Shown: positions 55,877-64,000 of the stretch, in pieces
Layout: each line of letters opens with the position of its first letter
Position numbering within the stretch: the stretch's first letter is position 1
Assembly (NCBI RefSeq): GCF_021026375.1
Contig: NZ_JAJNDB010000010.1
Span: 124,001 to 188,000, forward strand
DNA length: 64,000 nucleotides
Reading direction: 5' to 3'
Origin: Actinomycetospora endophytica
GTDB taxonomy: Bacteria > Actinomycetota > Actinomycetes > Mycobacteriales > Pseudonocardiaceae
Notes under the pieces: model-generated
What the model saw: only the letters and a program-made list of their open reading frames with translations
Told to the model about the DNA's origin: nothing
The model's database searches: none
Made by a program: the position numbers and the translations under genes

Positions 55877-57331
55877 CTATACCGGCAGCAGCCCGCCGAC
55901 GACCCCCGCCAGCTGGGCCGCCGTCCGGCACTCGTGCATCGGCATGATGCGGCCGTACTCGCGGGCCGCGGAGTCGCCGGTCCCCCACTGCTTCTCCGGC
56001 TCCGGGTTGAGCCAGTGCGCGTGGCGGGCGCGGGCCACCACGCCGGAGAGCACGCCCAGCGCCGGGTCCTGGTGGTTGGTGCGGGCGTCGCCGAGGACGA
56101 GCAGCGAGGTCCGGTCGGTCACCGCGTCCGGCCAGCGCTCGGCGAACCGGTCGAAGGCGCGGCCGTAGTCGGAGTGCCCGCTCCACGCGACCAGGCCCGG
56201 GCGGGAGTGCACCTCGGTGAGCACGTCGCCGAGGTCGGCGCCCGGGGTGAAGAGGTCGGTGACCTCGACGCAGCCGTCGACGAAGCAGAAGATCCGGATG
56301 CGGGAGAACTGCTCGCGCAGCGCCTGGACCAGCATCATCGTGAAGTGGCTGAACCCGGCCACCGAGCCGGACACGTCGCAGAGCAGCACCAGCTCCGGCC
56401 GTCCGGGACGCGGCCGCCGGTGGACGAGGTTCACCGGCACCCCGCCGGTGGACATCGAGCGGCGCAGCGTGCGCCGCATGTCGATGGCGCCACGGTGGGC
56501 CCGACGACGGCGGGCGGCCAGTCGGGTCGCGAGGTGACGGCCCAGCGGGGCGACCCGTCGTCGCAGGTCGGCGAGGGTGTCGGCGCCGGCGGAGAGGAAG
56601 TCGGTCTGCTCGGCCTGGCGGCGCACCCCGGTCCGGGCGGCGGCCTCCCGCCCGCGGATCTCCGAGCCGCGCCGGGCCGTCTCGGACTGCACCATGCGCC
56701 GGAACTCGGCGATGCGTGCCCGGGTCTGGCGCCGCGCGACCTCCTCGGCGAACGGGCTCTCGGCCTCCCCGCCCTCGCCGCGGCTGCGCAGGTCGGCGAG
56801 CACCCGCGCCAGCAGCGTCTCCGGTCGCACGCTGTTCAGCGCCTGGTAGGAGGAGAACCCCGACGGTGTGCCGGCCGCGCCGTCCTTCCCGGTGCCGGAT
56901 CCACCCGCCCCGCTGCCGTTGCCGTTCCCGACGCTGATCGCGCCCAGCCCGTCGACGACGGCCCGGGCCAGCTCGGTGAGCGCGGCGGTGTCGCCGTCGG
57001 CGAGCAGCTGCGCGAGCAGATCCCGCAGCGCGTCCACGTCGACGGAGCCGTCCTCGGCGTAGGGCAGCGCCACCTCGCCGAGTGCCGCCCCCTGGCCCAG
57101 CGGGAACCACAGGTCGAACAGCGCGTCGAACGTCTGACGCTGCCCGGAGCGGCGCAGCAGCGCGGCGGCGAGCCCCTCGCGCAGCTGTTCGCGGCGCAGC
57201 AGGTCGAGCTCGGCCATCACCGCCGCGGCGTCGACGGTCTCACCCGGCCCGACGTCGACGTGGTGGCGGCGCAGCGCCTGCACGAAGTCGACGAGGTGGG
57301 CGGGGAGGCCCCTCGCGGGGGTGTCGGCCAT
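55877..57331 (-). CDS. VWA domain protein, CoxE-like
   Basis: 484 aa. N-terminal helical region with RREQLREGLAAALLRRSGQRQTFDALFDLWFP, then a VWA fold with MIDAS LLCDVSGSVAGFS (D-x-S-x-S) and LVLGDARTN. CoxE-type proteins partner with MoxR ATPases as metal-insertion or protein-remodelling chaperones. TGATG overlap with the MoxR gene confirms the pair. Confidence 0.92.
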   Translation of the reverse strand: MADTPARGLPAHLVDFVQALRRHHVDVGPGETVDAAAVMAELDLLRREQLREGLAAALLRRSGQRQTFDALFDLWFPLGQGAALGEVALPYAEDGSVDVDALRDLLAQLLADGDTAALTELARAVVDGLGAISVGNGNGSGAGGSGTGKDGAAGTPSGFSSYQALNSVRPETLLARVLADLRSRGEGGEAESPFAEEVARRQTRARIAEFRRMVQSETARRGSEIRGREAAARTGVRRQAEQTDFLSAGADTLADLRRRVAPLGRHLATRLAARRRRAHRGAIDMRRTLRRSMSTGGVPVNLVHRRPRPGRPELVLLCDVSGSVAGFSHFTMMLVQALREQFSRIRIFCFVDGCVEVTDLFTPGADLGDVLTEVHSRPGLVAWSGHSDYGRAFDRFAERWPDAVTDRTSLLVLGDARTNHQDPALGVLSGVVARARHAHWLNPEPEKQWGTGDSAAREYGRIMPMHECRTAAQLAGVVGGLLPV

Positions 57332-58221
57332 CAGTTCAGCCGCAGTTCCGAGGACGCCTTGACCATGTCGGAGCGGTGCTTGAGGACGACGCCGAGGCTG
57401 GCCCGCACCGCGTCGTCGTCGAGGGTGTCGAGGCCGAGCGCGACCAGCGTGCGGGCCCAGTCGATCGTCTCCGAGACCGACGGCGCCTTGCGCAGGTCCA
57501 GCCCGCGCAGCACGCCGATGATGCGCACGAGCTGCTCGGCGAGCGCCTCCGGCAGCTGGGGGACGCGCGAGGCGACGATCCGGCGCTCGAGCTCGGCGTC
57601 CGGGAAGTCGAGGTGCAGGAACAGGCAGCGGCGCTTGAGGGCCTCGGAGAGCTCACGGGTGGCGTTGGAGGTCAGCAGCGTGAACGGGCGCTGCGAGGCG
57701 GTGATGGTGCCCAGCTCCGGGACGGTGACCTGGAAGTCGCCGAGCACCTCGAGCAGCAGTCCCTCCACCTCGACGTCGGCCTTGTCGGTCTCGTCGACCA
57801 GCAGCACCGTCGGCTCGGTGCGCCGGATCGCCGTGAGCAGCGGGCGGGTGAGCAGGAACTCCTCGGAGAAGACGTCGTCGCGGGTGGCGTCCCACTCCTC
57901 GCCCTGGCTGGCCTGGATGCGCAGCAGCTGCTTGGCGTGGTTCCACTCGTAGAGCGCCCGGGCCTCGTCGATGCCCTCGTAGCACTGCAGTCGGACCAGG
58001 CCGGCGCTGGTGGCCTCGGCGACCGCCCGCGCCAGCTCGGTCTTCCCGACGCCGGCCGGCCCCTCGACCAGCAGCGGCTTGCCCAGCCGGTCCGCGAGGA
58101 AGACCGTGGTCGCGACCGCGGTGGAGGCCAGGTAGCCGACGTCGGCGAGCCGGGTCACGACGTCGTCGACGGAGTCGAAGAGCGTCGTCCGTCCGCTCGA
58201 GTCGGTATCCACGAACCGCAT
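57331..58221 (-). CDS. MoxR-family AAA+ ATPase
   Basis: 296 aa. Walker A GPAGVGKTELA, Walker B LLVDETDKAD, sensor LLTSNATRELSEALKRRC and the C-terminal lid. ATG at 58221; a GGGCAGG just upstream is close to the start. With the VWA protein it forms a chaperone pair; the target is unknown. No carbon-monoxide-dehydrogenase or methanol-dehydrogenase genes are near. Confidence 0.93.
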   Translation of the reverse strand: MRFVDTDSSGRTTLFDSVDDVVTRLADVGYLASTAVATTVFLADRLGKPLLVEGPAGVGKTELARAVAEATSAGLVRLQCYEGIDEARALYEWNHAKQLLRIQASQGEEWDATRDDVFSEEFLLTRPLLTAIRRTEPTVLLVDETDKADVEVEGLLLEVLGDFQVTVPELGTITASQRPFTLLTSNATRELSEALKRRCLFLHLDFPDAELERRIVASRVPQLPEALAEQLVRIIGVLRGLDLRKAPSVSETIDWARTLVALGLDTLDDDAVRASLGVVLKHRSDMVKASSELRLN

Positions 58222-58362
58222 CCTGCCCGCTGATCGTCCAGTTGTCCCGGCATGGCGCGCGTCTGCGACGTGCCACCGCTGACACCCGACGTCAGGATCG
58301 CGCCGCATTCGACACGACGACACGCCGGACGCCGACCTGACGGACGGCGCATCCTCGGGGAG

Positions 58363-58620
58363 ATGACGACGACGGAAGCCTCGCAGCACCACCACGCCCA
58401 CCGGCGCGACCACGACGCGCGCATCACCGTCCCCTGGCTCGGCACCATCGAGATGTCCCGCCCGGAGCTCGTCTACGTCGGCGGCATCGCCGCGCTGGGC
58501 GTGCTCGGGTTCCTGGACTGGCCGCTCGCGCTCGTCCTCGGCACCGGCCACCTCCTTGCCGCCGACCGCAGCAGCCGCCGGGCCCGCGAGCTCGGCGAGG
58601 CGATGGAGGAGGCGGAATAG
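58363..58620 (+). CDS. Small membrane protein with His-rich N-terminus
   Basis: 85 aa. Residues 9-18 contain HHHAHRRDHD, a possible metal-binding tail. Two short hydrophobic stretches follow (LVYVGGIAALGVLGFL and WPLALVLGTGHLLA) and a charged C-terminus (ARELGEAMEEAE). Unrecognised. ATG at 58363 with GGGGAG right before it. Its stop is the start region of the next gene. Confidence 0.75.
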   Translation: MTTTEASQHHHAHRRDHDARITVPWLGTIEMSRPELVYVGGIAALGVLGFLDWPLALVLGTGHLLAADRSSRRARELGEAMEEAE

Positions 58621-60182
58621 TCACGCGCCTGCTGCTCGGCGTCGTCGTCGCGCTCGCGGTCACCGCGGGCCTGGTCTGGCGCCTCGACCTCGTCGGCGGT
58701 GACGCGATCGGCGCCGCCGACAACGCCGACGGCGCCCGGCTCTTCTGCGCGGTCGGGCTCACCCCCGACACCACCGACGGCCGCGCGTCCGGCCACGGCA
58801 TCGTCGTCACCGAGTTCCGCACCGGCGGACCCGCCTGCCGGGTCCCCGCGCCGACGAGCTCGCCCGGGCTCGTCCTGGGCGCGACCGTCGCGCTCGCCCC
58901 GCTCCTCGACCGCACGCCCGCCGCCCCGGACGGCACCACCCGGTTCTCCCTCGAGTGGCTCGGGGCGGCGTACGCGGGCCTGTTCGGGCTCGGTGCCGGG
59001 GTCGCGGCCGCCGCGGCGGGGTCCCGACGACGGGTGCCGGCGGCGGCCCTCGTCGTCGTCGCGCCGCTCGCGCCGCTGCTGGTCGCGCCCTGGTGGTCGC
59101 GGTTCCTCGTGTCGACCTACGGCGAGCCCGCGGGTCTGCTCGGCGCCGCGTGGGTCGTCTGGGGGCTGCTGGCGGTCGCGGTCACCCGTCCCGACGAGCG
59201 CGGCGAGCGGATCACCGCCCTCGGCCTCGTCGTCGCGGGCGGGGTCGTCGCGGCGACCGCGAAGCCCGGGTTCCTGCCGGTCGGGCTGGCGGCCGTCGTG
59301 GCGTGCGCGCTCGTCACGGTGGGCTCGCGGGCGTGGCGGCGTCGGGTGCCGGGGCTCGTCGCGGCCGCCCTCGCCGTCGGGCTGGCCGCCGCGCCGGTGC
59401 TCGCGGGCATCCGCTACCAGGACGACCTCTACGTCGTCCCGAACACCCACGACCTGATCTTCACCGCGATCCTGCCGGAGTCCGGCCCGGCGGCGCTGGC
59501 CCCGCTCGGCCTGCCGCCCGCGGCCTGGCAGCACTCCGGCGAGCACTTCTATCTCGACCTCGGACGGGGCATCCCGGGATGGGACGCGACGGTCGGCACC
59601 CGTCCCGTCGAGACCCGCGCGGTCGCGCGGCGGTGGATCGCGGAGCACCCCGTGGTGCTCGCGCGGATGGTGCACCGGGGGCTGCTCGCGACGCTGCGCC
59701 CCGAGATCCCCTACCTGGTGTCGACGACGGCGGGCCCGCGCACCGTGAGCGGCACGCTGCCGGTGCCGGACGTCCCCGAGGGCGCCCAGCGGATGGGCGT
59801 GACGTTCGCCTACTTCGACCGGCTCCCGGGGCGGTGGGTGCCGCCGGCGGTCGTCGCGCTCGCCCTGCTCGCCGCGGCGGCGTCGGTCGTCGTCCCGCGG
59901 TTCGCCCGCCGGAGCACGACCGCGCTCGGGCTGCTGCGCGTCGCCGGGGTCCTGGCCGCGGCCGCCGTCGGGACGGTGCTGCTGGCGGTCCTCGGCGACG
60001 GCTACGTCGAGGTGGCCAAGCACGTGTGGCTCGCCTCGTACCTGCTGGTCGTCACGGTGATCGTGCTGGCCGGGAGCGCCGTCGTCGGGCTCAGCGCGGC
60101 AGGTGCTCCCACATGGTGGCCCGGAAGAGGTCGAGGAACCCCAGCCGCCGGTAGAGACCGTGGCCGTCGTCGCTGGCGATGA
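58620..60182 (+). CDS. Polytopic membrane protein with non-canonical start codon
   Basis: 520 codons open from 58620, with about 9-10 hydrophobic segments (first VTRLLLGVVVALAVTAGLVW). No ATG, GTG or TTG occurs before 59034, although codon use, hydrophobicity and frame are continuous from 58620. A strong GGAGGAGG (58605-58612) is spaced 7 bases before codon GTC at 58620, in the TAGTC that also ends the upstream gene; TAGTGAC would be the normal layout. So either a start-codon point change, an error, or use of GTC/CTG. A soluble loop around 59480-59760 has DLIFTAILPESGP and RRWIAEHPVVLARMVHRG. Family not recognised (glycosyltransferase-like hydrophobic layout possible). Confidence 0.7.
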   Translation, partial: VTRLLLGVVVALAVTAGLVWRLDLVGGDAIGAADNADGARLFCAVGLTPDTTDGRASGHGIVVTEFRTGGPACRVPAPTSSPGLVLGATVALAPLLDRTPAAPDGTTRFSLEWLGAAYAGLFGLGAGVAAAAAGSRRRVPAAALVVVAPLAPLLVAPWWSRFLVSTYGEPAGLLGAAWVVWGLLAVAVTRPDERGERITALGLVVAGGVVAATAKPGFLPVGLAAVVACALVTVGSRAWRRRVPGLVAAALAVGLAAAPVLAGIRYQDDLYVVPNTHDLIFTAILPESGPAALAPLGLPPAAWQHSGEHFYLDLGRGIPGWDATVGTRPVETRAVARRWIAEHPVVLARMVHRGLLATLRPEIPYLVSTTAGPRTVSGTLPVPDVPEGAQRMGVTFAYFDRLPGRWVPPAVVALALLAAAASVVVPRFARRSTTALGLLRVAGVLAAAAVGTVLLAVLGDGYVEVAKHVWLASYLLVVTVIVLAGSAVVGLSAAGAPTWWPGRGRGTPAAGRDRGRRRWR

Positions 60183-60876
60183 GCACCGCCGGCAGTTCGG
60201 GGGCGACGCCCACGACGGCGGCGGTGAGCGCCGCCCCGTAGCCGTGGCGGCGGGCGCCGGGCAGCGTCGCGACCCAGTCGACCTCGACGATCCCGTGGTT
60301 CACCGCCGAACCGGCCGTCGCCACCGGGACGCCGTCGACGTAGCCGACCCGCAGGTGCAGCACCGAGTCGGCGAGGGCGAGGTCGGCGATCGCGGGGACG
60401 CCGACCTCGGCGAGCCCGTACCCGGCGACGAGCACGGCCTGGAAGTCGGCGAGCGTCGCCGCGTCGTGCACGGCGCGGATCTCGAGGCCGGGCGGGGGCG
60501 GGGGTGTCCGCGCGGGCGCGCGCAGCATCAGCGGCGGGTGGCCGACCCGGACGAGGCCGTGCCGGCGCAGGTCGGGCGTGGGGAAGACCGACAGCACCAC
60601 CCACCACCGGTGCGGCGGGTAGAAGGCGTCCGCCGCCGCGACCGTGTCCGGCCACTCGCCCTCGGCGAGCGGGCGGGTGAGGACGACGGCGTTGTCGTAG
60701 CCGAAGGGCGAGCCCAGATCGGCCATCCGCGCTCCCTCGACCCACTTCTGCCGTCCCCCGACGCGGGTGGCCATCGCGGTGATCCGGTCGGCGTAGGCCA
60801 GGACGAAGCGCCGGGTGATCGTGTCCCCGGCGGGCAGACCGGGCTCCCAGCCCGTCGTCAGGACCTCGGTGCGCAT
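60091..60876 (-). CDS. GNAT-family N-acetyltransferase
   Basis: 261 aa with a short N-terminal half and a GNAT core (about 130-261): EVDWVATLPGARRHGYGAALTAAVVG is the acetyl-CoA loop, and DDGHGLYRRLGFLDL the final strand-helix. The acceptor is unknown. Its 3' end overlaps the convergent membrane-protein gene by 92 bases. Confidence 0.9.
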   Translation of the reverse strand: MRTEVLTTGWEPGLPAGDTITRRFVLAYADRITAMATRVGGRQKWVEGARMADLGSPFGYDNAVVLTRPLAEGEWPDTVAAADAFYPPHRWWVVLSVFPTPDLRRHGLVRVGHPPLMLRAPARTPPPPPGLEIRAVHDAATLADFQAVLVAGYGLAEVGVPAIADLALADSVLHLRVGYVDGVPVATAGSAVNHGIVEVDWVATLPGARRHGYGAALTAAVVGVAPELPAVLIASDDGHGLYRRLGFLDLFRATMWEHLPR

Positions 60877-60982
60877 CCCGGAATGGTGCGACCTCGGTGA
60901 ACTGGCTCACAAGCGCCCGGTCGGCCGCCGGATGGCGCGGACGCGCCCCACGCTGTCGGTGCCCTGTGCCACCGTGGTGGGC

Positions 60983-63118
60983 ATGACGACGGTTGCCCCC
61001 GAACCGGCTGTGACCGACCTGCGGGCCGATGCGGAGGCCACCCTCCAGCGGCTCGCCGGCCCGGACGCGGTGCTGCGCGAGGACCAGTGGCGCGCGATCG
61101 AGGCGCTAGTGGCCCACGGGCGGCGGGCGCTCGTCGTGCAGCGCACCGGGTGGGGCAAGTCGGCGGTGTACTTCGTCGCCACCGCACTGCTGCGTGCCCG
61201 CGGCAAGGGCCCCACGGTGATCGTCAGCCCGCTGCTCGCGCTGATGCGCAACCAGATCGAGGCCGCCGGGCGCGCGGGCATCCACGCGGTGACCGTGAAC
61301 TCCGCGAACACCGAGGGCTGGCAGGAGGTCTACGCGCAGGTCCGCTCCGGCGAGGTGGACGTCCTGCTGGTCAGTCCCGAGCGGCTGAACAACCCCGAGT
61401 TCCGGGACCAGGTGCTCCCCGAGCTCTCGCGGACCGCCGGGCTGCTCGTGGTCGACGAGGCGCACTGCATCTCGGACTGGGGGCACGACTTCCGGCCGGA
61501 CTACCGCCGGCTGCGCACCCTGATCTCGGAGCTGCCCGACGGCGTGCCGGTGCTGGCCACCACGGCGACCGCGAACGACCGCGTGACCACCGACGTGGCC
61601 GACCAGCTGGGCGTCAGCACCTCGCACTCCGAGGCGCTGGTCCTGCGCGGCGAGCTCGACCGGGACTCGCTGCACCTGGGCGTGCTGTCGCTGCCGAAGG
61701 GCGCCGACCGCTTCGCCTGGCTCGCGCAGCACCTCGACGACCTCCCGGGCTCCGGGATCGTCTATACGCTCACCGTCTCGGCGGCCGACGAGCTCGCGGC
61801 GTTCCTGCGCGAGCGGGGGCACGCCGTCGCGTCCTACACCGGCAAGACCGACCCGGCCGAGCGCGAGCGGGCGGAGGACGACCTGCTGGCCAACCGGGTG
61901 AAGGCGCTCGTGGCGACGTCGGCGCTGGGCATGGGCTTCGACAAGCCGGACCTCGGGTTCGTCGTGCACCTGGGGGCGCCGCAGTCGCCGGTGGCCTACT
62001 ACCAGCAGATCGGGCGTGCGGGCCGTGGCGTCCAGCGCGCCGAGGTGCTGCTGCTGCCCGGCCCGGAGGACCGCGACATCTGGGCCTACTTCGCCTCGCT
62101 CGCGTTCCCGGCCGAGCCGCAGGTGCGGGTCGCGCTGTCGGTGCTCGGTGACGCCGGGCGCCCGATGTCGACCGCCGCGCTCGAGCCGCGGGTGGAGCTC
62201 TCCCGCGGGCGGCTCGAGATGATGCTCAAGGTGCTCGACACCGACGGCGCGGTGCGTCGGGTGAAGGGCGGCTGGGAGTCGACCGGCGAGCCCTGGGAGT
62301 ACGACGGGGCGCGCTACACCGGCCTGGCGAAGGCGCGGCGGGCCGAGCAGCAGGCGATGCTCGACTACATCGCCACCGACGGCTGCCGCATGGAGTTCCT
62401 GCGCCGCCAGCTCGACGACCCGGGCGCCGCGCCGTGCGGGCGCTGCGACAACTGCACCGGGCACCACCAGGACCCGACGGTCGGCGAGGACGTGCGGGTG
62501 CAGGCCCAGGAGGTGCTCGACCGGCCGGGCGTCCCGCTGGCCCCGCGCAAGCAGTGGCCCTCCGGGATGGATGCCCTCGACGTGCCGCTCAAGGGCAAGA
62601 TCAAGCCCGAGGAGGCCGCCGAGGAGGGCCGGGCGATCGGCCGGCTGACCGACGTCGGGTGGGGGCCGCGGCTGCGCCCGTTGCTGCGCTCCGACGACCT
62701 CGTGCCCGACGCCGTGGTCGACGCCGCCGTCCAGGTCCTCAAGGGCTGGGACTGGGCCGAGCGTCCGTCCGGCGTGGTGTGGCTGCCCAGCCGGACGCGG
62801 CCGGCGCTGGTGGAGAGCTTCGCGCAGCGGATCGCGTCGATCGGGCGGCTGCCGCTGCTCGGTGCGCTCGCCGACTCCGCCGCGCCGCACTTCGTCGACC
62901 CCGAGGACGACTCCGAACCCGAGCAGCCGAACTCCGCGCAGCGCCTGGCCGAGGTGTACGGCCGGCTGTCCGTGCCGGCGTCGGTCACGCCCGACGGCCC
63001 GGTGCTGCTGGTCGACGACGCCACCGACTCCGGCTGGACGATGACGGTCGCCGCGATGCTGCTCCGTCGGGCAGGGGCGACCGCTGTGCTCCCGCTGACC
63101 CTCGCGACGACGAACTGA
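60983..63118 (+). CDS. RecQ-like DNA helicase with C-terminal phosphoribosyltransferase-like region
   Basis: 711 aa. RecQ motifs: Walker A QRTGWGKSAVYF, VDEAHCISDWGHDFRPDY, TATAN, QIGRAGRG, and zinc-type cysteines C-x(23)-C-GR-C-DN-C (around residues 467-490). There is no HRDC domain. Instead the C-terminal 150 residues carry an LLVDDATDSGWT motif, as in the PRPP loop of phosphoribosyltransferases (VDDxxxTG). ATG at 60983 chosen, with GGTGG upstream. Probably a repair or replication-restart helicase; the C-terminal part may sense nucleotides or be structural. Confidence 0.9.
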   Translation: MTTVAPEPAVTDLRADAEATLQRLAGPDAVLREDQWRAIEALVAHGRRALVVQRTGWGKSAVYFVATALLRARGKGPTVIVSPLLALMRNQIEAAGRAGIHAVTVNSANTEGWQEVYAQVRSGEVDVLLVSPERLNNPEFRDQVLPELSRTAGLLVVDEAHCISDWGHDFRPDYRRLRTLISELPDGVPVLATTATANDRVTTDVADQLGVSTSHSEALVLRGELDRDSLHLGVLSLPKGADRFAWLAQHLDDLPGSGIVYTLTVSAADELAAFLRERGHAVASYTGKTDPAERERAEDDLLANRVKALVATSALGMGFDKPDLGFVVHLGAPQSPVAYYQQIGRAGRGVQRAEVLLLPGPEDRDIWAYFASLAFPAEPQVRVALSVLGDAGRPMSTAALEPRVELSRGRLEMMLKVLDTDGAVRRVKGGWESTGEPWEYDGARYTGLAKARRAEQQAMLDYIATDGCRMEFLRRQLDDPGAAPCGRCDNCTGHHQDPTVGEDVRVQAQEVLDRPGVPLAPRKQWPSGMDALDVPLKGKIKPEEAAEEGRAIGRLTDVGWGPRLRPLLRSDDLVPDAVVDAAVQVLKGWDWAERPSGVVWLPSRTRPALVESFAQRIASIGRLPLLGALADSAAPHFVDPEDDSEPEQPNSAQRLAEVYGRLSVPASVTPDGPVLLVDDATDSGWTMTVAAMLLRRAGATAVLPLTLATTN

Positions 63119-63134
63119 GGTACCGCCGGGGGTG

Positions 63135-63305
63135 TCAGTCGTCCGGGCGGAGGATGCCGCGCTGGTAGGCCTTCACGAGGGGTCGCGGGACGCGGATCTC
63201 GCGGCCGTTCACGGTGATCGGGACGAGGTCGGGCGCGGCGGCCTTCCACTGCGACCGGCGGGACCGGGTGTTCGCGCGCGACATCTTCCGCTTCGGGACA
63301 GCCAT
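63135..63305 (-). CDS. rpmF: 50S ribosomal protein L32, cysteine-free form
   Basis: 56 aa. [20 protein letters not shown] is the L32 signature. The CxxC...CxxC zinc site of the usual L32 is absent, so this is the C-minus version, often made under zinc shortage to replace the zinc-containing form. ATG at 63305 chosen; the frame extends upstream through the operator but that part is not L32. No ribosome site, so the mRNA may be leaderless. A Zur-like palindrome lies 8 bases upstream. Confidence 0.93.
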   Translation of the reverse strand: MAVPKRKMSRANTRSRRSQWKAAAPDLVPITVNGREIRVPRPLVKAYQRGILRPDD

Positions 63306-63313
63306 GTCGCAGA

Positions 63314-63328
63314 TGATAACCGTTACCA
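63314..63328 (-). promoter_or_regulatory. Candidate Zur box before rpmF
   Basis: Minus strand reads TGGTAACGGTTATCA, a 15-base imperfect palindrome of the form TGRTAAC-N-GTTAYCA. It resembles the TGAtAATgATTaTCA layout of actinobacterial Zur sites. Position right before a cysteine-free L32 gene fits zinc control. By-eye match only. Confidence 0.5.
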
Positions 63329-63352
63329 ATTAGAGGACCGCTCGGCCCTCGG

Positions 63353-63499
63353 TTGATCAGGAGCACACCGGGCAGGAGTCGATCATCCTGCGCGTGCGCT
63401 ATGTGCTCCTGATCAAGGCCGGCCGCGAAACCCACCCGACGAGGGGTACACCGGGCAGGAGTCGATCATTCTGTGCGTGCGCTGCGTGCTCCTGATCAA
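63353..63499. repeat. REP-like hairpin doublet, period 83
   Basis: Unit 1 (63353-63416) is a hairpin with perfect 15-base arms, TTGATCAGGAGCACA and TGTGCTCCTGATCAA. Unit 2 (63441-63499) repeats the right 51 bases of unit 1 with few changes, ending GTGCTCCTGATCAA. The end-to-end distance is exactly 83 bases, as in the doublet at 45173-45320. The remaining gap to 63621 holds the promoter region of the ligase gene. Confidence 0.75.
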
Positions 63500-63621
63500 C
63501 GAACGCGTAGGCGCCAGAGCCGCACGCCCCCCGGACGCCGCCACGGAAGCGGACAACTGGACGTGGCCCGACCGACCGGAGAGAGTGACCGGGCACACCA
63601 CCGACCGGGAAGGACCCCAGC

Positions 63622-64000
63622 GTGGACACCCGCGCCAACACCGTCGACGGCGTCCTGCGCCGCAGCGCGCGCCGCACGCCCGACCGCACCGCCCTGGTCT
63701 TCGCGGACCGCACCTGGACCTACCGCGAGCTGGACGAGGCGACGAGCCGGACGGCCGGCTGGCTGCGCGGGCTCGGCCTGGCGCAGGGCGACCGGGTGGC
63801 GACCTACGGCCGCAACTCCGACGCGTACGTCCTGAGCTTCCTCGGCGCGGCCCGCATCGGCGCGATCCACGTCCCGATCAACTACGCCCTCACCGGTGAG
63901 GAGCTCGCGTACCTGATCGACCAGTCGGGCAGCAAGGTGCTGGTCGTCGACCCCGCGCTCGCCGGCAACGTCGACGCCCTGGCCCGGCGCCCCGACCAGG
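63622..64000 (+). CDS. Acyl-CoA synthetase (AMP-binding), 5' part, runs off window
   Basis: First 126 codons of a class I adenylate-forming enzyme: VDGVLRRSARRTPDRTALVFADRTWTYRELDEATSR opening and GAARIGAIHVPINYALTGEELAYLI are typical. GTG at 63622 has GGAAGGA upstream with 7-base spacing. The catalytic motifs lie beyond the window edge, so substrate class cannot be judged. Confidence 0.9.
   Translation, partial: MDTRANTVDGVLRRSARRTPDRTALVFADRTWTYRELDEATSRTAGWLRGLGLAQGDRVATYGRNSDAYVLSFLGAARIGAIHVPINYALTGEELAYLIDQSGSKVLVVDPALAGNVDALARRPDQ

Overview
The window looks like chromosomal DNA of a very GC-rich actinobacterium. Codon third positions are almost all G or C, GTG starts and 4-base stop/start overlaps are common, and the conserved order nadD - rsfS - gpgP - octT-like - comEA - comEC - holA - rpsT - lepA matches the mycobacterial/pseudonocardial arrangement. 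Placement near Pseudonocardiales is an inference; nothing here fixes a genus. No tRNA, rRNA, insertion sequence, phage or CRISPR array was seen.

Bases 1-17200 hold an acyl-CoA-centred catabolic island: three acyl-CoA synthetases, an acyl-CoA dehydrogenase, two crotonases, a 3-hydroxyacyl-CoA dehydrogenase, a Baeyer-Villiger monooxygenase, a luciferase-like monooxygenase, an HSL-type hydrolase, two SDRs, and SnoaL-like and SRPBCC proteins. Five copies of one palindrome, GTCAAC-N6-GTTGAC, lie in front of its transcription units and nowhere else that I found, so the island looks like a single regulon whose repressor lies outside the window. The likely substrate is a cyclic or branched ketone or acid (terpenoid-, alicyclic- or steroid-like). 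A 13E12-type HNH endonuclease gene sits inside the island.

Bases 17200-22150 carry a lipoprotein polysaccharide deacetylase, a DoxX protein, a 14-TM DHA2-type transporter with an unusual carboxypeptidase-regulatory-like C-terminus, and a 2-oxoglutarate dioxygenase.

Bases 22186-36314 are the most interesting stretch. A minus-strand operon of seven genes encodes a repeat-bearing secreted protein, a secreted SBP56-type (methanethiol-oxidase-like) protein, a membrane protein with a Met-rich (copper-like) loop, a YeeE/YedE sulfur transporter, a small exported protein, a CynX-type transporter and a cysteine-desulfurase-like aminotransferase. Upstream of it is an unannotated 28-codon leader ORF of the RRHVDL...C type linked in actinobacteria to sulfur and cysteine genes. 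A second leader ORF of this type lies 37 bases before an SsuD-like monooxygenase gene at 35187. A DszA/NtaA/DmoA-family monooxygenase lies just past the operon terminator. Together they suggest a cysteine-controlled pathway for methylated organosulfur compounds.

Bases 36389-45350 hold an oxidoreductase, a SigB/F-family sigma factor, an FAD/NAD(P)-binding protein, a DEAD-box RNA helicase, lepA and rpsT. Bases 45348-58221 hold holA; thrC behind a SAM-I riboswitch; comEC/comEA; the methylglucose-lipopolysaccharide-type genes octT-like and gpgP; rsfS; a FIST protein; nadD; and a MoxR/VWA pair. Bases 58363-64000 carry membrane proteins (one with a non-canonical start), a GNAT enzyme, a RecQ-like helicase with a C-terminal phosphoribosyltransferase-like motif, a cysteine-free L32 gene with a candidate Zur box, and the start of another acyl-CoA synthetase. 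Two pairs of REP-like hairpins, each pair with the same 83-base period, lie at 45.2 kb and 63.4 kb.
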